A stretch of DNA of 64,000 nucleotides from Limnanthes douglasii subsp. nivea (taxonomy: Eukaryota; Streptophyta; Magnoliopsida; Brassicales; Limnanthaceae). The stretch covers positions 6,160,345-6,224,344 of the forward strand of contig JAUPFV010000005.1 of NCBI GenBank assembly GCA_036936605.1. The letters are read 5' to 3'. The position numbers and the translations under genes were made by a program. A model generated the notes under the pieces. It was not told where the DNA came from. It worked only from the letters and a program-made list of their open reading frames with translations, and did no database searches. Positions 25,990 to 38,342 of the stretch are shown here, one piece after another (position 1 is the first letter of the stretch; each line of letters begins with the position of its first letter).

Positions 25990-27485
25990 AAATCTACTTT
26001 CAATATACACTAATACCGCTGGGTTGAGTGAGTAGTGCGTTACGTCCATGACCTAGTGAAGTCTGTATTAGATTCTTAAATTTTATGACCTACTCGTAGA
26101 AGATAGGGGACTATAGATTTAATCAGTTTATACAAGAATGTTAGTTGCGTGATATAATTAACAAATTTATATATTAGAATTTAGATTTAAATAAAAATAA
26201 GATTTTTGTTCTTTAGGTTCGATAATTTAAGTTTCTATACTTGTTATTACTTGAACGATAAATCATACAATTTATAATGGATAATATGTTTCCACGATTA
26301 ATTATGTCAAATATTAACCTTGTTCGGCCAAGTAATGCATACAATATCCGTTAATCATGAACATGTTAAAACCCTAAGTAAATCAATTCGTCAACATGGA
26401 TCACTTTGGCGATATGTTAGCTTCATGACTTACCTACCAAAGTTAAGATAACCTTAATCAAGTAATCCATATATAAACACAAAATAATCACTCAAATATA
26501 CTTAAGTTCCAAGTTAACACATGCTCTAGGTCAGAAGAAATTCCCTTTATAGGTGTGCATATTGTTCAAAGCTACAACGAGGGATTTTCGTTGCAGTGAT
26601 AATGATGTCGTTACATCCACCACATAGAGAGCACCGATGTTTGAAGCAATTAATGCGACAACCATTATTGGGTACCTCGATAAAACAATATCAAACAAAG
26701 TTTTTTTGTGGCAATTGTATAATATAAGCACTGTATTATCATATGAATTTTAAGAAAAAAACAACAAAATTACCTTTGACCTGTAAGTGTTTATTCCCTC
26801 TGTTCCCTTTTAACTGTCGTTTTATACAACTACACATATATTAAGATGGTTAATTATGACTTCTCAACTCTATAAAAATGAAAAAAAAATCGATATTATT
26901 GATCTAATAATGATAAATGTTTAATCTGTTTTATACAAATAAAAAATAACAAAGATGATTGGTTCAATCTACTTCTGATGTATACTAATATTACTGGATT
27001 GAATGAGTAGTGCGCTACAATCATCGCCCAGTGAAGTCTGGATTAGATTCTTAAATTTTACGACCTACTCGTAGAAGGTAGGGGACTAGACATATAATCG
27101 GTCATACAAGAAACTTAGTTGTGCGAGACCGAGAGATGATCACAACATTACAAAAGAGATCTTGTCTTTAAAAAAATTAAGCTTTAGATTAAATTTAATT
27201 ACTTTTTTAAATTCTAAATCAATTGTATACGTTTGTTCAAAATATCAGTTGTTTCAACTTATAGTTTACTTTCAATTTTAATTACGTTTCTTTTAGTAAT
27301 TTTTTAATTTCCTACACCAAATGTCAATCCAAAAGATAACAAATTTAAATTTAAATTTTTGTTTATTAAGTAGAAAATTTATATATTAGAATTTAGATTT
27401 AAATAATAATAAGATTTTTTTCTTCGGGTTTGATAATATGAGTTTCCATACTTGCTATTACTTGAACGACAAATCGTACATTTGC
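25990..27485. repeat. Diverged direct repeat pair (family R1)
   Basis: The block at about 25990-26280 (starting near CTAATACCGCTGGGTTGA) recurs at about 26965-27485 (CTAATATTACTGGATTGA). It includes the sub-block GACCTACTCGTAGAAG at 26089 and 27061 and the sub-block beginning TTTATATATTAGAATTTAG at 26168 and 27369. The second copy carries about 250 extra bases in the middle. Base changes are frequent, so the duplication is old. No coding potential; identity unknown. Confidence 0.7.
26270..26620. repeat. Repeat family R2, copy 1
   Basis: Shares an ordered set of blocks with 28755-29130: TAATGGATAATAT, GTCAAATATTAACCTT, GGCCAAGTA, ACCAAAGTTAAGAT, TCCAAGTTAACAC and GATTTTCGTTGCA. Probably a piece of a dispersed repeat or unrecognised transposon. 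The minus-strand frame at 26531-26731 looks like chance. Confidence 0.65.
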
Positions 27486-28754
27486 AATTAGCTTGTTGAA
27501 ATTTTTGAATAAAAATGTCATAAACATTTAATTTTTTGATCACTTTATATTATTTATTATATATTTGAGGACCTTATAAAATAATTCAATAATAGCTAAT
27601 AAATACAATTTATCATTCATTGTTAAATATCTAGTATCTACCACATTATCATGTAAAAAAAGAGTAATTAGATTTATTCTCCAAGATACATGAATACCCA
27701 AATATGTATCTTTTAGGAAAATATATCAAATTCATTCTAACTACTTTCAAATAAAGGAAATGTACACTATAAAATAACAACTAAAAATCACAAGTGGCAA
27801 AAAAGTAAGCATTAACTACCATTTACTTGGTAGATGGATATTTCATTATCACTGAAGCTTCGAATCCTTCTCGTACATTGGATATAAATAAAAACATGGG
27901 TTGTTGTAGCCGTATCAATGCATTATGTGTTTTTATAACTGAAATTAATTTTAGCTTCTGAAATCGGAGTTGTGATATTACTTTTAGCTTTCATCTTGCA
28001 ATAAACATCAACTTAAAACAGATGATTCCTTAGACTTTTTTTTCTCATAAACTAAAAGTCATATCAAATGCTCTATCATACTTTTGTTTACTTTATTCTG
28101 TTCAGAAATCACCATATGCACCTCAGGACGTTATTGTTTCAACATCTCCTCATTAGTAACATGAGAAATTAGTTTACTAGTTGTATACTTATTCACGGTG
28201 GAGAGCTGCATCAAAAACATCTTAGTCTCCACCTTCTTAATCTTGTCAAAATAATTTTCAACTATCTTGAGAAACTCGACTACGTTGGTCGTCTAAGTCT
28301 GGATAACCCATAAAATAAAAAATGTATACACTGTTTTATGCTTTATAAGCACAATCTTATTGAATTTTCACATGTGTTGCTTAATCTTTAATACAACATT
28401 AAACTTATAATAGCTCAAATATAATTCCACGCCCATTTTCATTGGAAAAATCTAACCTATCTAAAGTGAGAAGTCTATTACCTAATATCTAAATACATTT
28501 GATTTTATTAGGTTAACAACACAAACAATAAATAACATATAAATAATACATTTATTGATATATTAACTTAATTTTTTAAATATAGGTTAAAAATATAAAA
28601 CATAACCTTACTGTTAATTAGATATTGGGCAAACATATTAACATGTACTCGTATAAGTTTGATAAAAGTAAAATTTGATATAATTGCAGTTGACTTAATT
28701 TAGGAGAACCCTCCTTTGGGTTTGTTTTTATATTTTGATCAAATACTTTATGAC

Positions 28755-29130
28755 CAATTCATAATGGATAATATTCTTTCAATGATTAATTGTGTCAAAT
28801 ATTAACCTTCGTTTGGCCAAGTAGTGCATACAATATTCGTTTATCATGAACACGTTTAAACCTTACGTAAATCAATGCATCAACATTGGTTTTTATTTTG
28901 GCAATATGTTGGCTTCATGAACAACTTACCAAAGTTAAGATGACCTTAATCATGTAATTTATACATAACATGAAACAATCACACAAATAACTTCATGAAC
29001 AACTTACCAAAGTTAAGATGACCTTAATCATGTAATTTATACATAACATGAAACAATCACACAAATATACTCAAGTTCCAAGTTAACACGTGGTCTAAGT
29101 CAGAAGAAGAGATTTTCGTTGCAATAATGT
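28755..29130. repeat. Repeat family R2, copy 2
   Basis: Direct, diverged copy of 26270-26620 in the same orientation, enlarged by an internal 78-bp tandem duplication. Between the two copies (27486-28754) I see only AT-rich DNA with no recognisable gene. Confidence 0.65.
28912..29067. repeat. 78-bp tandem duplication inside R2
   Basis: The unit starting ACTTCATGAACAACTTACC is present twice with a period of 78 bases and nearly no differences, so it is much younger than the divergence between the two R2 copies. Confidence 0.9.
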
Positions 29131-29277
29131 ATATATTCGTTCCTAATCGAAAATTTTTAACATTTTTATATAAATAAAATATATTTTAATTATAACCTTT
29201 TATTTATATTTAAGGCCCAACAGCTTTTGATCAAATTATCCCATATATAAGTCTATCATGTCATATTAAATGACATC

Positions 29278-29510
29278 ATTTTTTTTATTCGGAGGGAACT
29301 CACCCCACAGCCGCTACTCAGAGTGCAATGACTGCGCATAAGGTAAACCCTCAGTCTGAAGCAATAGCCTACAAACCAACGCCAGAAGGTAAACCACACA
29401 AGGTGACAGGCTCAACCGAGAAAACGTATGTAGAAGGAATCGAACTCATGACCTTTTGTTACAAACATGTCTTACTCAACCAACTCGGTTACCCTTTTGA
29501 AGGTTATTAA
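29278..29510 (-). mobile_element. tRNA-derived SINE
   Basis: On the minus strand the head reads AAGGGTAACCGAGTTGG (A-box-like, ~29480-29497). It is followed about 35 bases on by GAGTTCGATTC (B box, 29438-29448), the spacing of an RNA polymerase III promoter. A tRNA-unrelated body follows, and the element ends in an A-rich tail (fwd poly-T at 29280-29288). The flanks AAATGACATCAT (left) and AAGTGGCGTCAT (right) agree at 9 of 12 positions and may be a decayed target-site duplication. The plus-strand frame at 29328-29510 is not a gene. Confidence 0.7.
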
Positions 29511-30187
29511 GTGGCGTCATATTATATAGTTTATAGTTCGATGTTTATAATTGGAGAAAAGCACTATAAATAGAAAACGAAAAAAATATTGTTATAGAAA
29601 ATAATCATGACATTTTTTCGATAATTGTACGTACGATACAGAATATAGAAACGAAGAATTAACGCGATAAATGAGATTGAATGAACTATATACAAAAAGC
29701 TGTACATCAACTTGTAATAGAAAAATTTAAGTTGACTTTTGAATTCAATGAAAATTCAATGGAAAAAAATAGTATTAGTAATCACTGTCAGGACTACTGA
29801 TTAATTTATCCTTTTTGCAAGTACTTATGTGGCAACTGCCTAACCAGCCGCCAGTTGTCGCCACGTATGTAGTCTACTGTCTTATGTCTCCTTATGTTTA
29901 GCACCAGATGATGAATGAGTTGAGTTTGGTAATTAGACTTTCTTCTGACTACTAAATCTGTTTGAATTTATATTATAATTTGAAGGAGTAATTTATATTA
30001 TCGTTTGTTATGTAGTTTATTTTCGGATTACTATTTTTTTTCCAAAACAAAAATAACCATATTATTTAATATAATATGAATCCGTAAAGGTTTTTATTAC
30101 GAATTATTTATAAAATCGTATGAATTTTACATATGAATCTTGTCGATCAAAATGCTAGGTATGACCGAAAATAAATTTAATATTATA
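29511..30187. other. AT-rich intergenic DNA left of element A
   Basis: No gene recognised. It ends in GTTAT, the left target-site duplication of the Tat element. Confidence 0.55.
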
Positions 30188-30192
30188 GTTAT

Positions 30193-30866
30193 TGTTAAGG
30201 AACTAACAAGTTCTACCACAGTAAGCTTTCAGTATTTTAGTTAAGAAAGAGATAAGCCAAAAAAAATCCAGGTCTTTCCTATTTATTATACAAAGATTAG
30301 TGGGCAGTTACAGACGTTCGCGCTTTAAACGCCACTATCCCACTAATATCAATATCCCTATAATCGTTGAATAAATAACTAACACGGTTTGACTTCATGG
30401 GTCAAAACGTGCGTTTATATAACAAGTAAGAAAATGCTAAGTCTAATCCACTTTAAGCCGATCTGAGCTTTACTTTAAACGCAATCAGATCTGCAGAGCT
30501 CGAGCTCATTGGTCACATGCTCGGTTTATCTTCGTTTAGGTCCTCACTTAGTCTTGATCATCTATTCATCTCGCTCCTAATCCAGTCGATCAACTCCTTC
30601 GATGATGTCTTCGAGCTCAATCCGTTCTTGAGGTCATCAATATTGTATTTGTCTTCGAGCTCAGTCTTATAATGAGTTCGATATGCCTTGAGCTCATCAA
30701 TGGCGTATATATCCTCGCTCTCGTTCTCACTTTTGAGTTCGTCCACGCTATTGTTTGAGCTCGCCAACACTGTGTAGCCCGTCATTTTATTCATTGTTTG
30801 TCATAATCCAAGCTCGTGTTACTCCTGCTCGTGCTCGTACTTATTTGGGGGAATACCCCCTTATCA
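30193..30866 (-). repeat. 3' LTR of element A
   Basis: Starts TGTTAAGGAACTAACAAG and ends CCCCCTTATCA. A purine-rich stretch on the minus strand (AGGAGGAGCCC, fwd 30867-30877) adjoins its inner edge and can serve as polypurine tract. The minus-strand frame at 30558-30794 is a chance frame in the LTR. Confidence 0.93.
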
Positions 30867-31426
30867 GGGCTCCTCCTAGTTTATAGGGTTATTAAATAGT
30901 AATAAGCATGTAAATTAAAACATTAATTAAATTCCTTACTTTATCCACATAATAATGCGAACCGTCTCAAGTGTGTCACTTTCTGACACACTTTATCGAT
31001 GCAAGTGCCGGTTTCTGACATCGCCGTTTCTTGGAAATACGTCTTGGTGATTCAGTTTTCAGGTGTAACTTTCAATCAACTAATGACATCACTATTCACA
31101 CGCCTATGTGAAAAACGCTTAGTCACTTAAACACTTACTATACCCTTTCGCTAGAAAAAATCACAATTTTTTTTTTAAAAATTGCTTCGAATGTTGCTGG
31201 AAAACTCCCTCTATCTTCAACCAAAGGCCTTGCAGTCATCTTCTTCGTTATTACCCTAAGTAACACAATTATTTAGCAAGTAACCATTTTATGTTCAATA
31301 CTGGAGAGAACCCTAGATTTAAGGTTTCGAACCTCTATTAGTAGGCGTTTCCCAAAATGAAATCGTCTGCCCTCACCATCATAGTCATTCTGATTCATAT
31401 CCTTACCTAATTGAAGTTTGTAGAAC
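30867..31426. other. Element A untranslated region between 3' LTR and antisense ORF
   Basis: No coding signal. It contains a polypurine-tract candidate at its left end and, on the plus strand, the upstream region of the antisense ORF. No clear TATA box for that ORF was identified. Confidence 0.5.
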
Positions 31427-33707
31427 ATGGCACCAAAAAAGGCAACGAAGAGTAAAGTTGACAAAATTACAGAGCCCTTGTATGAAGACAACGGTGATTT
31501 AGAAAACTACTTTTCTTAGATAACCCCTAAGTACACTAACCTAGATGATGATGGAATCGCCATCCTCAGGGAAAGATGTAATATCCCTGAGGATGTGACT
31601 ATCAGGGCTCCCAGTCTAGGCGAACATCCCTATCAAACGCAGGAAACAGAGACCTGCCTCTTCACCACTTTATTTGACTAGGGGTTGAGGCTACCACTGC
31701 CCGAGCTCATTCACGATTGTTTCAGTGTGCTCGGTATCTTCCCTACGCAAATGTCTAAGAATGGTTAGAGACTGTTGGTCAGCATAGTCCTTAGCTCACG
31801 CTTACTAAACACTGAAATATGCTTAGCAGGCCTACTATTTGGTACCGATGTAAGAAAATTGGCCAAGACCCCTTTCTTCTACACCCACTTTAAAGGGGTT
31901 AAGAAAGTTGTTGAACTCCCTACCTCTGACAGAAACTGGAAAAATTCTTTCGTCTTTGTGTCGGGTAACTGGGAACATAGCACCCCCACCTTAAACCTTC
32001 AACTAGAAATAAAATGGAAGAAAAACTGTAAGTACTACTAGTTCACAGTAGATAAAGATTTGCACGAGCTCCGTTAAAATATTATATCATTTTTTTTCTT
32101 CAGGTAAGCTATCCAATCAGAGTTGGTGGAAAGAAGGGAGACCATTAGACTACGTAAACCTTTTGATCAGAGTTAGTAGTTTAGTTTTTGAAGCTTGGCA
32201 GCAAGATCCTAAGCGACTGTTCACCCAAAAAACGGTTCAAAAGCTACCATGGATCGTCTCAGATCCCTTTTAGAGAAAAAAAACTTAGTGAGAAGAACAA
32301 TACTGGCGTCTGGCTTGCCGTGCCTAAAGTCACCCAAAAAGCTGGTGAAATTGAGGACTCATCCTCTGCTCCTGTTGCCTCTTGCGAACAAGGGAATAAT
32401 ACCGTAAAAAACAAAAGAAAATCTGTCGAGCAGAATGAAAAAGAAACACCGGAGGTGCCTAAAGCTACCCAACCTTCTAAAAACCGAACAAAAAGAGAAG
32501 ATGAAGATGAGGAGACCCTTTCTGGCGCTCTTGTTATGCGGAGGAATAAAAAGTAAAAGGTCATTGTAGATGTTGTTCCCCTAACCACGAGGAGATTTCA
32601 GCTCAGAGACGAAGATGATAGTGCTGAAGATACTTCCAAGGAAGGAGGTCATCCCCCCAATCTAACAACAACAAGAGTTGGTGAAGAACAGACTTTACAA
32701 GTTATTGAGGAAATAATTGACCTAGAGGAGACTGGAGCATGAAATGACGATGATACTCAGAAAAAGAAAACGGCGCCCTCAGCTCAACCAGAGAGAGCTC
32801 AACAGCTGGTGTTGAGCTCCTCTATCAAAAATCGAGCACCTTTAGTGGAAACCACTGAAAAGAATAATAATGGTGACAAAGCAGCTGAGTCCAGCCAACA
32901 AAGGATGCCTGTTGAAGAGCGTTCAAAAGTGCAAGTTCCCCGCCCTTCCTCGTATATGTTCGATAAGCTTTGTAGGATCCTTGACTTGTCGTACTATGAT
33001 AACATATCTAATGCAGAGCTCTTATAAAGGCAAACCGAACTATCAATCGAGGTAAGACTCACCAAGTTATGTACAAGTTAAGTAAAAGATTTATAAAATT
33101 TACATTTAACTCTCTTAATTGTACACAGATGCACCATAACTCGTTTATACTTGGCTATCGAAATATGTCCCATGCTGAGATAGCTGCCATGGAGAAATGG
33201 AAACCCGAAGCCATGGTTTTTGGATCAGCTAAGCACAGCACTGCCGAGGTCATCCGTTTGAGGCATGCATATACCTCAGCCAAGACCTTCAAGCATGAAG
33301 CCTTAGAAGCAAAAGCCAAGTTGGAAAAGATAGTTCCTTCCGTGCAGGAGACTGTGAAATTGAGCGATCATAGGCTGGCCACTGTATCCGAAAGTCATAA
33401 TTTGGTGCTGAACCAGAAGATAATTTGTTAAAGAGGAACAACGATCTGCAGGCACAAAATGCAAAATTACTGGATCAGACCAACAATCAGACGAAAATGG
33501 CGGAAGAACAAGTAGACCAAATTGCACCTCTGACTGCTTAGGTGAGCAAATTGAGCAAAGCATTAGAAGAGGAGCAAGCCCAGCTCGAAAAAGAGCGGCA
33601 ACAGTGGCAGGCAAAGGTAGAAGCATCTGCTGAAGAAAGAGAAATGCAAATGTTTACCGTTGCAACAAAGATGATTACCAAGGAAAACAAGAATGCTATT
33701 GCGGAGC
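31427..33707 (+). pseudogene. Antisense extra ORF of element A (Transposase_28/gypsy-type), 5' part
   Basis: The ATG at 31427 opens MAPKKATKSKVDKITEP. The domain block (ETCLFTTLFD, LRLPLPELIHDCFSVLG, then PTQMSKNG-stop-RLLVS and HFKGVKKVVELPTSDRNWK) follows the putative gypsy-type transposon domain PF04195. It continues into a charged linker and a long C-terminal coiled coil (33480-33700). Introns are suggested at about 32029-32103 and 33052-33128 (GTAAGT...CAG); removing the first joins WWKEGRPLDYVNLLIRV in frame. Several stops are TAG where Trp is expected. The frame is cut at 33707 by element B and its last 51 codons lie at 41369-41525. Such ORFs are known in Tat elements; their function is unknown. 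Confidence 0.75.
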
Positions 33708-35712
33708 TGTTAGTCCTTTTCTCACGCAAGTATACGTGGTCAATTAGTAGCAAGTAATAAGTAAGTAAGATCGTTTTCACGAAGACCAGGTGTATATGAC
33801 AAGAATTTACTTATGCAACAACGTATGATTATTAGACTAATGCTTGAACAAGTATAACGTTTGGGTGAATGATTATAACTAAGCAAATTAACTAACGAAA
33901 TTTACTAACGAGTTTACTTATGCGAGAGAAAACATGGAACCTTAACTTCATTGTTTATTTTACTAAAAGTATTACGATACTTAACCAATATGTATGATAA
34001 CAACGATTACTAATCAGATAACATGAAATCAGTATAGGCTACCTCTCAGTACGCGTAAACCAAACCACTTAAACAATCACAAAAAAGATAGTAGCTAAGC
34101 AGCCACCGCTTGCATGACAATCCTATATGCCTATACGAATTGAGGTACAATTGGTTTTAAGAACAAGTTATCTATTTCGATTACATAGGGTAATATGATA
34201 TGGTTAGTGACATATTACGAATCATGAACAATCACAATACGAATCATTCAAGAACATATGCTAGCATGGCAACGATTAGTTCCTAATCTAACGATAAGCA
34301 CAACCATACTAGGTAACCGATAAACGTATCTCACAAATCAATCAAGCATTCAAACCATAAGTATTATTCAAACAAATCCATTAGAGTTCCATGACAACGA
34401 TTAGTTCCTAATTGAATGAATCATCATCATGGGCTCAAAAGTTAACATATCTCTAAGACGAATGTAAATAGATGAATAAGCGTTTAGAGAACGTCAAACC
34501 GAACAATAACCACCAAGTATCACCTGACAGAAACAATCCGTAAACTACCGATAAAAAAACAATGAAAAAGAAGTAGCCGTCACCTGTCTCGAGCAATACA
34601 TAAACTACCGATCGAAAACGACAGTAGGTGTCACCTGCTGCCTCTCGAAAACCACTGAAGCAACTGCCTGCCTCCTGCCGTCTGGTTGTAGTATGTTGCC
34701 GATGCCAAAAGAAAACCCAAAACAACAGACGTCCTCTCCTTTTCTCTCGCTTGTTCTGCCCCAAGAAACCCCAGTAGTCGTCAATTGCCTTTTTTTTTCT
34801 TCTTTTGTTTTTTTTTCGTACTCTCTTCCTTCTGTTCTATTTATAACTTCTGCCGAAAACCCTAGTAGTCAATTTCCTTTTTTCTTCCTCTTTTTCTTTC
34901 ATTTTCTCTCTGATTTTTTCTGTTTTAATTCCTTTCTATTGGGACCTTCTAATTCCTTTCTACTGGGCCCCCGCCAGTGAATACAATAATCACGTAATCA
35001 AATATTTGTCTTCCAAAATGAGCTTGCAGGAACTGCACTACATCTTTTTCCACTTCCAAGAATCCATTCTCCACCGAAAGAACTAATAATATGGCATGAA
35101 TACCGTTCGAGACTAAATCTATAAAATTTAAAATGTTTTCACCAACGGTTTCATAACTCCAAGGAGTATTAAATAATCGACCCAGAGTGTAAATGATTTC
35201 AATATTTTGGCCTTGTATGATATCGTATTTCCGTGCTAAAACAATTTCATTAACTCGTTTCATTTTCGTGAAGGTTGTTGACTTGAAACTCTTTTCACCC
35301 ATAATGCTATTGCCCGTTGCACTTTTTCCATTTCTAGTTTGCCCTACTAATACCATTCTCCGTATGTCGTTGGAAATGGGTTGTTTTTTTTTGCTGTTAT
35401 TCGCTGAAAAAGAATCTTGTTCTCGTATACCTACAGAGTTAGCTTCCGTATTTTCAATAATTGGTAGTATTTGTGACTTTAGCTTTGTAACTTGATCGGT
35501 CCTTATATTCTCTTCCAATTTTCTTATCTTCTCGGCATTCTCAAATTTCATCACCCGCACACAACTCCATGATTAGATTAACAGATTTATCATCGTCAAA
35601 AGCGCCTTTAAGAATACTGGAAAAACACGTTAAAACACAATTAATACTTAAGAACTGGCGACGATTTTAGGAATAATGGAAGCGTAATAAGTGACATGAA
35701 ATGCACTTATCA
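33708..35712 (-). repeat. 3' LTR of element B (left copy)
   Basis: 2,005 bases, TGTTAGTCC... to ...CACTTATCA. It lacks a ~70-base stretch that the other two copies have around 39830-39900 and 49350-49420. A polypurine tract (minus strand AAGTTTAGGGGTT, fwd 35713-35725) adjoins it. Carries the AIG1-like fragment at 34971-35364. Confidence 0.92.
34971..35560 (-). pseudogene. AIG1/GIMAP-type GTPase fragment captured inside LTR of B (left copy)
   Basis: A minus-strand frame of 203 codons. After a ~55-residue charged N-terminal part, it reads RMVLVGQTRNGKSATGNSI (G1/P-loop), then IHAILLVLSVENGFL, QAHFGRQIFDYVIIVFTGG. These are the ordered motifs of the plant AIG1 (avrRpt2-induced gene 1, GIMAP) GTPase domain. 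Homology ends at the TGG preceding the G4 region, about 130 residues in, so it is a partial domain. The P-loop GKS is intact here but the G3 motif reads YTLG instead of DTPG. Sense orientation agrees with the retrotransposon. It lies within the LTR, starting ~150 bases from the 5' edge, which indicates capture before the element spread. Confidence 0.88.
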
Positions 35713-36989
35713 AACCCCTAAACTTGAACCATTGCTTGTCCTCAAGCAATGCAAAAGAGGTTTAACAATTGATGCATGAATGCAACTGAATTTAAATGAA
35801 TGCAAGAATACAATGATCCCGAATGAGTAACCGAAACTAATTCAGCATAAATGCCTCAATGAATGTAATGACCTCGGAATGCGAAATAACTAGGTACTCA
35901 GATGCTAGCAATACAAGTGAGGAAACGTGCGTGTGTGCTTAAACTCAATCGACATGTTTTTAGTAAAAATTAATGGACTTTACTTGTTCTTATCATAATA
36001 ACCACAAGTTTAGAAACAAAATGCAACCTAGATTCTTCATAGTCAAGATGCACATCCATATTTCCCCGGGGTTGTCAAAGATTTATTATGCTTTAATCTA
36101 TATACAGACACACAAAGGCTTATTTGACTGTGCAGCGAGGTCCCCAAAAGACTTATACAATGGTGCCCATGTAGCGAGCTTTAGGTTAGCGGATCACATA
36201 CCGGAAAAGTCTTAGGTCACTAGGCACAAAATCCCCTAGAACTTAATAACTCGAGTACCAAAGAGCTCATCCTAGACAAATTTGTTTTTTCATTCTTTTT
36301 TCAAGCGATTGGGAATGAGTGCGTTTCGCTCTATCTCATTCCACCCCTAGACTACTCGTAATGTGCAGTCCCTAGCAAGAGGACGTACGTCAATGAGCGG
36401 CTACTAGTCTTTGACACCTAACTGAAAAATACGCATATTTATCTTTCAACTCCCCCAAACTTATATTTTTGTGATCCATGAGCTAATAAAGGATTAAGGT
36501 ATGCTTCTGAACCTAAGAAAGGATTATGTATAACAATACTCAAGTGTGTCCGTAACTGGCATAAAAACAATCGATGAGTCTACGTGTATTAATTGTGCTT
36601 CTACATCAAGCAAGCTAACTTACAAGCAACCGAATTAGATTTTATTCCTACTGTCATTCCAAACAATTTTCATCATTGGCTACTTAAGTAGAAACAACAA
36701 CTCAAGGGATCAAAGATGCAAAATGCATGAACAAAATGCTATGTTAATAGACTAACTCGATCCTAAACACAGTCTATATGATCATGGCATAAATATGCAA
36801 ATAAGCATGACTAACATGAAGATGCACTGTCTATCATGAATAACTACTATGATTAATGCAACTACAAGAAATTAAAAGATACAAGAAACACTCCCCTACT
36901 CGTCCACCAGTGTTGATCATTGTTTCCCAGTGGGTTGCCTCCCACAAAGCACTTGTTTAACGTCAATAGCTCGACAATACCACTTGGAA
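35713..36989. other. Element B 3' untranslated region
   Basis: No coding signal apart from chance frames. It runs from the end of the pol remnant to the 3' LTR, which is the usual long 3' region in Athila elements (where an env-like gene can lie). No env-like frame is seen. Confidence 0.6.
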
Positions 36990-37511
36990 TCATGTAGTCT
37001 CGAGGATGATGATGAATGCCTCATGGTTCACCACATCGCCATAGTAATGCTTGAGTCGTTGACCATTGACTTTGAATGCTTTGTCTGGCGATTCCTCATA
37101 GATTTCAACTGCTCCATGTGGATATACTGTCTTGACTTTAAAAGGTCCAACCCATCTTGACTTGAGCTTCCCTAGGAAAAGCTTTAAACTAGAGTTGAAA
37201 AGAAGAACCAGTTGACCCGGCTCAAAAGCTTTATGTAAAAGCTTCCTATCATGCCATTTCTTGACTTTTTCCGTTATACATCTTCTGATATCTGCTGTGG
37301 TCCAACCAATGGCTGATTTGAACTTCCTCAGAACTCTCAATAGCTTTTCTTCCTCACTACCTGAAAGGTTAGATGCAAAAATAACAGGTAATGTAGATGA
37401 CTCTCCTAAGAAAGCATACCTGAGATGATCTGGTAGTGGTTTGAGTTCAAGTTTAGGAGCTTCTTCTAGAGAAGGTTCAAGTCTTTCCTGAGAATCCTTA
37501 AGATCACCCAA
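36990..37511 (-). pseudogene. Fused pol remnant of element B: RT start joined to integrase C-terminus
   Basis: 173 codons. Residues ~20-75 (LKPLPDHLRYAFLGES, VIFASNLS, LRVLRKFKSAIGWT-ADI) are the segment at the N-terminal edge of Athila RT. At about residue 77 the frame passes straight into KVKKWHDRKLLHKAFEPGQ, FLGKLKSRWVGPF, the integrase C-terminal GPY/F region. Everything between (RT catalytic core, RNase H, integrase zinc and DDE domains, about 3 kb) is missing while the frame stays open across the junction. No catalytic residues remain. Confidence 0.88.
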
Positions 37512-37559
37512 TATAAGCGACTCATGTGGAATATTGAGCCTCTTTTGATACGGGGCTAC

Positions 37560-38342
37560 CTATAGTAGTTGAACACATTCATATATTTCTTCGTCTTCGA
37601 AGTCAGATTCACCATGTAGAACTCTTCCTAGAACATCTGAACTCGCAAACTGATCTAACTCATTACTGTGCAACACATCGACCATATCCAACCTGAAACA
37701 TTTCTCATCCTTTGTTGGAGATTGCATAGCCTTGAAAACGTTGAAAGTGACTTTCTGATCTTGCACTCTCATAGTGAGCTCCCATTTCTGGACATCAATC
37801 AAAGTTTTGCCCGTAGCCAAGAATGGCCTTCCCATGATTATGGGGATGTTTTTATCCTCTTCAAAATCCAAGATAACGAAGTCAGCCGGAAAGATGAGCT
37901 TATCTACCTTTACAAAGACATCTTCTACGATACCACAATGATATGTGATAGAGCGATCAACCAGTTGCAAAGAGATGTTAGTCGGTTTTGGCTCAGGCAG
38001 CCCAATTTTCTCAAACACAGATAGGGGAATCAGATTGATGCTCGCTCCCAAGTCACAAAAACATTTGCTGAAATATAAATTATCGATCGAACAAGGAATG
38101 GTGAAGCTTCCTGGATCTTTAAGCTTGGGAGGAAATTTTTGTTGTAAGATCGCACTACATTCCTTAGTGTGCGCCACTGTCTCAAAATCACCAAGATTTA
38201 GCTTTTTTGAAAGAATTCCCTTCATGAACTTGGCATAACTAGGCATTTGCTCTAATGCTTCAACAAAGGGTATGTTGATGTGTAGCTTCTTGAATACCTC
38301 CAGAAATCTCCCAAACTGAGTATCTAGCTTCTGTTTCTGCAA
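37560..38342 (-). pseudogene. Athila-type gag-pol segment with retropepsin of element B
   Basis: 260 codons, open. LEALEQMPSYAKFMKGILSKK is the segment before the protease. CDLGASINLIPLSVFEKIGL carries the active-site Asp (D-L-G-A-S, where most retropepsins have D-T/S-G), and PADFVILDFEEDKNIPIIMGRPFLATG is the flap/ILGRPF region. It is an internal piece of the polyprotein, with no true start; an in-frame ATG at 38342 only opens the frame. Separated from the gag remnant upstream and the fused pol remnant downstream by stops. Confidence 0.85.

Noticed and set aside
29328..29510. 60-codon plus-strand frame
   Set aside because: It is the antisense reading of the SINE.
34453..34980. Ser/Phe-rich frames inside the B LTR (recurring at 40.2 and 49.7 kb)
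   Set aside because: They recur only because the LTR does; they read through T-rich leader-like LTR sequence with no domain.
35713..36989. Possible env-like gene of the Athila element
   Set aside because: The position would suit it, but only short unrelated frames are present.
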